In this document: one piece after another, positions 5,515 through 10,787 of the stretch
Position numbering within the stretch: the stretch's first letter is position 1
Layout: every line of letters starts with the position of its first letter
Origin: an uncultured Bacteroides sp.
GTDB taxonomy: Bacteria; Bacteroidota; Bacteroidia; Bacteroidales; Bacteroidaceae
NCBI GenBank assembly: GCA_900556625.1
Contig: USPQ01000097.1
Span: 1-10,787, forward strand
DNA: 10,787 nucleotides
Direction of reading: 5' to 3'
Position numbers and translations under genes: made by a program
The notes under the pieces: generated by a model
Database searches by the model: none
The model's input: the letters and a program-made list of their open reading frames with translations, nothing else
What the model was told of the DNA's origin: nothing

Positions 5515-7884
5515 TTATTCTATTACCTTAAAACGAGCGAAACGCAATAATAGTTGTTTCTCTCCCGCATTTTTAAAATGAATAGTTGCTTTTGCATTGT
5601 CTCCCGTGCCTTCTACCTTCATCACTTCTCCCAAACCAAAACGTTCATGTTCAATTCTCTGTCCGGCTTGTAATCCTGCAACCGATACCGGACCGGAAGA
5701 CATCGCTTGAGAACCGCCACTTACCGTGCTTACCTTTTTCAAATTTCTCGGCACACTGGGAGCTATTATCTGAGCTTTCGGCCGCTCCTTTCGTTCCGAA
5801 GAAGCACTTCCAAAAGGTGTAGTACGCGACGGAGAAGCAGAACGAATGAATCCTCCTTCAATCTCCCTGCGGAAACGTCCTGCGCCTTCATCCACCGAAC
5901 GACTGATTCCCGCTTCGTGCGGCATCTTCAAATAATGGATATCAATATCACGCAAGAAACGACTGGGACTCCCAAACTCCATCTTTCCATAACGGAAGCG
6001 GGTTTTGGCAAAAGACAAGTAGCAATGTTCCTCTGCACGGGTAATGGCGACATAGAACAAACGGCGTTCTTCCTCCAATGCACGGGGAGAATCGCCAACC
6101 ATCCCACTTGGGAATAGGTTTTCTTCCAGACCGACTACAAAAACATTCTTAAATTCCAACCCTTTGGCGGAATGAACTGTCATCAATGTTATCTTTTCTC
6201 CGTCATCCGCTTTGTCGGAATCCTGATCGGTGAGCAACGCAATCTCTGAAAGAAAATCGGTAAGAGATATATTCGGATTGCCTTCCTCCTGCCGCAAAGC
6301 ACAGAAATCATTCATTCCATTCACCAATTCTTCTATGTTTTCCTTACGGCTCAGGTTCTCCGGAGAAGTATCCTGACACACATCGTTCATAATACCCGAT
6401 TGACGGATAATATCCACACCTATCTCGTACGCATTCTTATCCGCCTGACCGGTTATAAAACCCTCGATCAATGCACGGAAACCTTGCAGCTTTGCATGAG
6501 TACCTTTGTTGATGTTCAGTCCATAGGTCAACGGTTCACAAAGCGTTGACCACAGACTGACTCCATGATCAGTTGCCGCCGATATGATTTTACCGACCGT
6601 AGTATCTCCGATACCACGAGCAGGATAATTAATAATTCGTTTGAATGCTTCTTCATCGTTCGGATTCACCACCAAACGGAAATAAGCAATCACATCTTTT
6701 ATCTCTTTACGTTGGTAGAATGAAAGTCCGCCATAAATTTTATAAGGCATACTCCGTTTCCGAAGAGCTTCCTCAAAAATACGACTTTGTGCATTCGTAC
6801 GATATAGGATAGCAAAATCAGCATACCCGTAATGATATTCCCGACGAAGTTCAGCTACCTTATTAGCAACGATATCCCCTTCTTCCACATCACTATATGC
6901 CTGAAATACACCGATAGCTTCCCCTTTCTCCTTTTCGGAAAATACGGCTTTACGTATCTGGCGCTCATTCTTTTCTATCAAGCTGTTGGCAGCACAAACA
7001 ATGGTCTGTGTGGAACGATAGTTCTGCTCCAACTTGAAAACTTTCGTATTCGGATATGTCTTCGTAAAGTAAAGGATATTATCAATATCCGCTCCACGAA
7101 AAGAGTAAATGCTTTGTGCATCATCGCCAACAACACAAACATGCTGATTTTCTTTCGTCAATTGCAGAACAATGCTATGTTGCGCATAATTAGTATCTTG
7201 ATACTCATCAACGAGTATATATCGGAATTGGTCTTGATAACGTGCCAATATTTCCGGATAATCACGAAATAAGATATAAGTATATACCAGCAGATCATCA
7301 AAATCCATAGCTCCCGCCTGACGACACCTTTCCCAATAACGGGTATAGATATCACGAATAGCAGGCATTTTTACAGCCATATCGCCTTCATATGCTTCTT
7401 TATTGGCAGCGTATCCCGTAGGAGTGACCAAATGATTCTTTGCATTGGAGATGCGGGCTTGTACCGTTCCCGGTTTATAAGTTTTTTCGTCCAGTCCCAT
7501 TTCTTTAATAATAGAACGAAGCAGACTTTTACTATCAGCCGTGTCGTAGATTGTAAACTGGGAGGTAAAGCCGATATATTGCGCCTCAGCACGAAGAATA
7601 CGGGAGAAGATGGAATGAAATGTACCCATCCACAAGTAACGTGCCCGTTCCGCCCCCACTTGTCGGGCAATACGTTCTTTCATCTCACGTGCCGCCTTAT
7701 TGGTAAAGGTAAGTGCAAGAATATTCCACGGATTGTAACCGTTCTCCAACAGATAGGCTATTTTATAAGTCAGCACACGTGTCTTACCCGAACCCGCACC
7801 GGCTATCACTAGCGAAGGCCCGTCATTGTAAGTCACCGCCGCGCACTGACTCTCATTCAATTCCTTTATATAATTGATATCCAT
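5515..7884 (-). CDS. uvrD: UvrD/PcrA-type ATP-dependent DNA helicase
   Basis: This complete 789-residue superfamily 1A 3'-5' DNA helicase unwinds DNA with ATP in nucleotide excision and mismatch repair and in clearing stalled forks. All helicase motifs are seen in order: Q-motif LNESQCAAV (9-17), Walker A AGAGSGKT (28-35), motif Ia LALTFTNKAAREMKERI (56-72), motif II VDEYQDTN (225-232), motif III VVGDDAQSIYSFRGAD (251-266), motif IV LEQNYRS (285-291), motif V TVHSAKGLEFKNVFVVGLEE (569-588) and motif VI EERRLFYVAITRAEE (605-619). The end (about 735-789) is the Tudor-like fold of PcrA/UvrD, starting GLQAGQRIEHERFGLGEV, which in PcrA contacts RNA polymerase. Length is slightly above the usual 720-750. 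The start at ATG 7884 places the Q-motif normally. A lipoprotein gene follows closely. Whether to call it PcrA or UvrD is a naming matter; the family is certain. Confidence 0.96.
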   Translation of the reverse strand: MDINYIKELNESQCAAVTYNDGPSLVIAGAGSGKTRVLTYKIAYLLENGYNPWNILALTFTNKAAREMKERIARQVGAERARYLWMGTFHSIFSRILRAEAQYIGFTSQFTIYDTADSKSLLRSIIKEMGLDEKTYKPGTVQARISNAKNHLVTPTGYAANKEAYEGDMAVKMPAIRDIYTRYWERCRQAGAMDFDDLLVYTYILFRDYPEILARYQDQFRYILVDEYQDTNYAQHSIVLQLTKENQHVCVVGDDAQSIYSFRGADIDNILYFTKTYPNTKVFKLEQNYRSTQTIVCAANSLIEKNERQIRKAVFSEKEKGEAIGVFQAYSDVEEGDIVANKVAELRREYHYGYADFAILYRTNAQSRIFEEALRKRSMPYKIYGGLSFYQRKEIKDVIAYFRLVVNPNDEEAFKRIINYPARGIGDTTVGKIISAATDHGVSLWSTLCEPLTYGLNINKGTHAKLQGFRALIEGFITGQADKNAYEIGVDIIRQSGIMNDVCQDTSPENLSRKENIEELVNGMNDFCALRQEEGNPNISLTDFLSEIALLTDQDSDKADDGEKITLMTVHSAKGLEFKNVFVVGLEENLFPSGMVGDSPRALEEERRLFYVAITRAEEHCYLSFAKTRFRYGKMEFGSPSRFLRDIDIHYLKMPHEAGISRSVDEGAGRFRREIEGGFIRSASPSRTTPFGSASSERKERPKAQIIAPSVPRNLKKVSTVSGGSQAMSSGPVSVAGLQAGQRIEHERFGLGEVMKVEGTGDNAKATIHFKNAGEKQLLLRFARFKVIE

Positions 7885-7948
7885 AACAGCATTATAAAAA
7901 CAATGTAGTTTTTTAACAAACTCTCGGCATTCAAATTTGTTCTGAATA

Positions 7949-7956
7949 CAAAAGTA
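7949..7956 (-). promoter_or_regulatory. Promoter -7 box for the helicase gene
   Basis: TACTTTTG on the minus strand matches TAnnTTTG fully and lies 64 bases before the helicase ATG. No TTTG is present 19-21 bases upstream, so only the -7 element is supported. Confidence 0.45.
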
Positions 7957-7965
7957 TAATATTCA

Positions 7966-7995
7966 TTTGAGAATGACGGTATTTTTATAATTTTT
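7966..7995 (+). promoter_or_regulatory. Possible promoter for the YD-repeat protein gene
   Basis: TTTG (7966-7969) is followed after 18 bases by TAATTTTT (7988-7995), a near match to TAnnTTTG that lacks the final G. The start of the coding region is 34 bases further on. It would overlap the divergent helicase promoter region. AT-richness makes a chance match possible. Confidence 0.35.
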
Positions 7996-8029
7996 CGTCA
8001 CTAACTATTTTAACCTAACCCCCAAAGCA

Positions 8030-9769
8030 ATGAAAAAAAGTATATTGTTATCAATTATTTTGAGTTTAAGCCTAGTCGCCTGCATTCCACAGGCTATGGC
8101 GCAAAAACAAAGCCGTATGGAAAAACTGCTAAGGTATCTGAACGATAATGATACGGAAAAATGGCAGAAGAACCGAGAAAAGGTAGACAACGACACGAAG
8201 GCATATTATGCCGAAGAACTGGCCCTGCTGGATGTCCTCAACGGATTGTGGAACGAACAAAGTGAACAAGCCGCAACCGATTATTTCGGATGTTACGGGA
8301 AAGCGGCCAACGCCTACTTCTCCAACATCTGTGAGGAAGAGAAAATACCGCTTCCGAACGTACAGGACAGAGCGGAACAGGCTATTATCCACATATTGGA
8401 GGCTTCAAAAGAACAGATACCTTTCAGCCGTACACTGCTGGACAGTATTCGTTCAAGCGGCTATACGGCAGACTCCGTTATTGCACAGAAGATACGGAAT
8501 ATCCGCGAATTGGCTTTATTGGAAGGTATGCTGACAGCGCCTGCACTCAGCACATATCAGACATATATAGCGGAATATCCGAACGGGAAATTTATCCCAC
8601 AAATCAATGCTGCCGAAAACAAACGGTTATACGGGATTGTAAAGCATAACCCGTCACAGGAAAATTTCAAAGCTTTTTTTGACGATCCGGCAATGCTAAA
8701 GTTTTTCACGGACAAAGAAACGCGCCCGTTTTTGCCAGAAGTCCAAGCTTTATATGATGATTTTCTATTCCATTGTATCGACAGTCTGCGAGAGGGAAAC
8801 AATGCAACCGCCCTCCGGCATGTTATTGACGATTATAAACGCAACCCTTATCTGAGTTCCTCAGCACGTACCCATTTGGACGACCTCGAATATCTTAGCG
8901 AGAAAGCTGATTTTGAACTTTTGAAACCGGCAATAACCAATTCCGAATCTTTGGGTTTGTTGCAGGAATTCCTCAGTACACATAAGTACAAAGAGTTCCG
9001 TGATCAAGCCAATGCGCTACGAGCTCCATTCATTCTACAGACAATCATCTCCACTCCCACTTCCGTAAAATATTACAATGCGGGACGACTGATCAAGTCT
9101 GCCGCCAACGACAGCACTGGGAATGTGTCAATCACTTATTCGTACAATGACAAGGGGCAGCTTGTCTCTATATTATCCCTGACTATGAAAAACGGTCAGG
9201 TGAGTGAGGAGGTGCAAACAAACAGACTATATGACCCTCAAGGCCACTGCATTTTTGAAGTGCAGACAAATCCCAAGACCAAAACGGACATTTACCGAAG
9301 GACACGCCGTATCGGTGCCGACGGGAGCATCGAGAGCGATTCACTTAAATATATGGACGGAAGGTCGATTATCAGCACATACAATAAACAAGGCTTATTG
9401 ACTGAAGCCAAAGAATATAATAAGAACGGAGAACTCCAAGCATACACAGCGAACAAGTATGATGAAAAAGGCAGATTGACCGCATCGCAACATCAGAACC
9501 TGCTTATGGCTAACCCCGCCGATCAGGTTATCTCCCAAAAAGATACTTATGAATATGACAAATACGGTTATTTGACTCAGATAGCTTATCAGCGTATTTT
9601 AGGCAATAACCAGAAAACATCCGGTTACCTGACTTGTATGTATGATAAATATGGCAATCCGATTGACGGAAATTCTTATTATGAATATGATAATACAGGG
9701 CAATGGGTCTGCCGTATAAATCGCGGAAATCCCCAAGAGGTGGAACGGGTACAGTATATTTATAAATAA
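8030..9769 (+). CDS. Exported protein with helical N-terminal half and YD-like repeats at the C-terminus
   Basis: I do not recognise a named family for this 579-residue protein. It starts with an export signal (MKKSILLSIILSLSLVACIP) that can be read two ways: lipobox LVAC with C18, or signal peptidase I cleavage after AMA (residues 22-24). Residues about 26-340 are helix-rich without cysteine clusters, and parts such as YQTYIAEYPNGKFIPQ recall TPR-like repeats of Bacteroides envelope proteins. From about 365 the protein changes to beta-rich repeats of the form 'Y(D/N)..G.L': YNDKGQL (372), YDPQGHC (401), YNKQGLL (451), YNKNGEL (463), YDEKGRL (477), YDKYGYL (509), YDKYGNP (538) and YDNTGQW (553). 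These resemble RHS/YD repeats or their short extracellular relatives, but there is no RHS core or toxin domain. It likely acts in the periplasm or at the surface. It lies alone between the divergent helicase gene and sodB. There is no Shine-Dalgarno sequence; the ATG fits the signal peptide. Confidence 0.75.
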   Translation: MKKSILLSIILSLSLVACIPQAMAQKQSRMEKLLRYLNDNDTEKWQKNREKVDNDTKAYYAEELALLDVLNGLWNEQSEQAATDYFGCYGKAANAYFSNICEEEKIPLPNVQDRAEQAIIHILEASKEQIPFSRTLLDSIRSSGYTADSVIAQKIRNIRELALLEGMLTAPALSTYQTYIAEYPNGKFIPQINAAENKRLYGIVKHNPSQENFKAFFDDPAMLKFFTDKETRPFLPEVQALYDDFLFHCIDSLREGNNATALRHVIDDYKRNPYLSSSARTHLDDLEYLSEKADFELLKPAITNSESLGLLQEFLSTHKYKEFRDQANALRAPFILQTIISTPTSVKYYNAGRLIKSAANDSTGNVSITYSYNDKGQLVSILSLTMKNGQVSEEVQTNRLYDPQGHCIFEVQTNPKTKTDIYRRTRRIGADGSIESDSLKYMDGRSIISTYNKQGLLTEAKEYNKNGELQAYTANKYDEKGRLTASQHQNLLMANPADQVISQKDTYEYDKYGYLTQIAYQRILGNNQKTSGYLTCMYDKYGNPIDGNSYYEYDNTGQWVCRINRGNPQEVERVQYIYK

Positions 9770-9882
9770 AAGTGAAGATACTGCGAACCTTTTACCAAAT
9801 GCTTCTGTTATTATAGTATAACAAGCCATTTAAAACTTGTAACATTATGAATACTATATTAATGTCTTTAATTATGATGACC

Positions 9883-10464
9883 ATGACTTACGAAATGCCT
9901 AAACTTCCTTACGCAAACAATGCGTTGGAACCTGTAATCAGTCAGCAAACGATAGATTTCCATTACGGGAAACATCTACAAACGTATGTAAATAATCTGA
10001 ACAGCCTCGTGCCCGGAACCGAATATGAAGGTAAAAAGGTGGAAGAAATCGTTGCCACCGCACCGGACGGAGCTATATTCAATAACGCCGGACAAGTATT
10101 GAACCACAATCTATATTTCCTGCAATTTGCCCCCAAACCTGCCAAGAAAGAACCGACAGGCAAACTGGGAGAAGCCATCAAGCGTGACTTCGGCAGCTTT
10201 GAAAACTTCAAGAAAGAATTCAATGCGGCAGCGGTAGGATTATTCGGTTCAGGATGGGCCTGGTTGTCCGTTGATAAAAACGGAAAACTGCACATCACCA
10301 AAGAAGGAAACGGCAGTAACCCTGTACGTGCCGGATTGAAACCGCTTCTCGGTTTTGACGTGTGGGAACACTCTTACTACCTGGATTACCAGAACCGTCG
10401 CGCCGACCATGTCAATGCTCTGTGGAGTATCATCGACTGGGATGTGGTGGAAAACAGAATGTAA
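9883..10464 (+). CDS. sodB: Superoxide dismutase, Fe/Mn family
   Basis: The enzyme converts superoxide to hydrogen peroxide and oxygen in the cytoplasm, and protects anaerobes during exposure to air. From ATG 9883 the protein has 193 residues, the usual length, and begins MTYEMPKLPY as expected. Metal ligands are H27 (in FHYGKHL), H75 (in VLNHNLYF), D159 and H163 (in GFDVWEHSYY). Q71 in NNAGQVLNH is the second-sphere glutamine that marks the Fe-type branch. The Bacteroides enzyme is known to work with Fe or Mn, so metal use in vivo may vary. The frame is open upstream to an ATG at 9847, which would add MNTILMSLIMMT. These residues lie outside the family's normal N-terminus, so I take 9883 as the start. 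A strong hairpin 26 bases past the stop ends the unit, so it is probably monocistronic. Oxygen-dependent regulation is likely from family knowledge, but I see no clear operator. Confidence 0.95.
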   Translation: MTYEMPKLPYANNALEPVISQQTIDFHYGKHLQTYVNNLNSLVPGTEYEGKKVEEIVATAPDGAIFNNAGQVLNHNLYFLQFAPKPAKKEPTGKLGEAIKRDFGSFENFKKEFNAAAVGLFGSGWAWLSVDKNGKLHITKEGNGSNPVRAGLKPLLGFDVWEHSYYLDYQNRRADHVNALWSIIDWDVVENRM

Positions 10465-10490
10465 CGGATTTACTGACTAAACTATACTTG

Positions 10491-10525
10491 AACAAGGTCG
10501 TTGTGATTTTCACAGCGACCTTGTT
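10491..10525 (+). terminator. Long hairpin terminator after sodB
   Basis: Arms of 16 bases (10491-10506 and 10510-10525) are complementary with a single G-U pair and enclose a three-base TTT loop. The right arm ends CCTTGTT and is followed by TAGG, so the T-run is weak. The position just after the sodB stop, and isolation of the thiamine riboswitch downstream, support a terminator. Confidence 0.75.
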
Positions 10526-10613
10526 TAGGCTATATAGATGCCACCAACACAAATATCCGACAGAAAAATGAAAAAAAATCAACCGATGTAGTGTTTTTAT
10601 GTTTCTTTTTCAC

Positions 10614-10621
10614 TTACTTTG
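10614..10621 (+). promoter_or_regulatory. Probable promoter -7 box for the thiamine operon
   Basis: TTACTTTG matches TAnnTTTG at seven of eight positions and is the same octamer as in the nspC promoter. Transcription would begin near 10627, just before the riboswitch at 10633, which is the expected arrangement. The -33 element is not convincing. Confidence 0.5.
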
Positions 10622-10632
10622 CTCCCGTAAAG

Positions 10633-10707
10633 ACAAAGGGGTGCCCCATGAGGGGCTGAGATTATACCCTAAGAACCTGATGCAGTTAGCACTGACGTAG
10701 GGATTGT
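10633..10707 (+). promoter_or_regulatory. TPP (THI-box) riboswitch
   Basis: The RNA aptamer binds thiamine pyrophosphate and turns down thiamine synthesis or uptake genes. The conserved blocks are present in order: GGGGTGCCCC (10638-10647), the THI-box core GGGGCTGAGA (10652-10661), ACCC (10666-10669), GAACCTGATGCAGTTAGCAC (10673-10692) and the closing ACGTAGGGA (10695-10703). ACAA (10633-10636) pairs with TTGT (10704-10707) to close the P1 stem. About 70 bases follow before the next start codon. I see no clear terminator hairpin there, so control of translation start is as likely as control of elongation. Identification is firm; the mechanism is open. Confidence 0.96.
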
Positions 10708-10780
10708 GTTTCTTCTTATCGCCTTTCCGTAAAAGCACGCTCTTTGTATTTACTTTCAACTTATTTATTCTGATAGGACA

Positions 10781-10787
10781 ATGAAAG
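10781..10787 (+). CDS. Start of a thiamine gene cut by the window edge, probably thiS
   Basis: An ATG at 10781 follows the TPP riboswitch and a purine-rich ATAGGA a few bases upstream. Only two codons (Met-Lys) and one base are inside the window, so the protein cannot be identified. In Bacteroides the first gene behind this riboswitch is often thiS, the sulfur carrier of thiazole synthesis, whose product often begins Met-Lys. That naming is inference from context only. Confidence 0.45.

Noticed and set aside
6832..7272. 146-codon plus-strand open frame inside the helicase gene
   Set aside because: It lies opposite conserved helicase motifs II-IV; its content is an artefact of the codon use of the real gene.
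9847..9882. Extra hydrophobic residues before superoxide dismutase read as a signal peptide
   Set aside because: They lack a basic start and a cleavage site, and the family begins at the ATG at 9883; more likely an untranslated leader that happens to be open.

Overview
The window looks like chromosomal DNA of a Bacteroides species. Supporting signs are promoters of the TTTG-N19-TAnnTTTG type, weak ribosome binding sites, an FeSOD protein that reads like the Bacteroides enzyme, a Bacteroides-type NspC, and a THI-box riboswitch at the right edge. The genus call is inference from protein style and promoter form. No species is claimed.

Layout. On the minus strand, 5-1147 is nspC (polyamine synthesis). 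On the plus strand, 1333-1890 is a flavodoxin-fold NAD(P)H oxidoreductase. From 1889 to 4612 lies a minus-strand zone of accessory genes, most of them broken. It holds the C-terminal end of an RND efflux pump joined in frame to a signal peptidase I remnant, which has an internal TAG stop and no serine nucleophile. Next is an apparently intact Rpn-family PD-(D/E)XK nuclease with its own promoter and terminator. Last is an AAA-ATPase/PD-(D/E)XK gene reduced to three pieces in shifted frames. From 4809 to 7884 (minus) a UvrD/PcrA helicase is followed after 22 bases by a glycine-zipper lipoprotein, probably as one operon. On the plus strand come a 579-residue exported protein with YD-like C-terminal repeats (8030-9769), superoxide dismutase (9883-10464) with a strong hairpin after it, and a TPP riboswitch (10633-10707). 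The riboswitch leads into the first codons of a gene, probably thiS, cut by the window edge.

How it fits together. The flanks are stable housekeeping functions: polyamines, DNA repair, oxidative stress and thiamine synthesis. The middle looks like a small decay site where genes of the accessory pool were inserted, deleted and fused. I find no complete new defence or mobile system. The points most worth a second look are the signal peptidase/RND chimera, the doubly deleted AAA-ATPase, the Rpn gene (promoter-defined start, 12-bp tandem repeat, possible internal start) and the unassigned YD-repeat protein.
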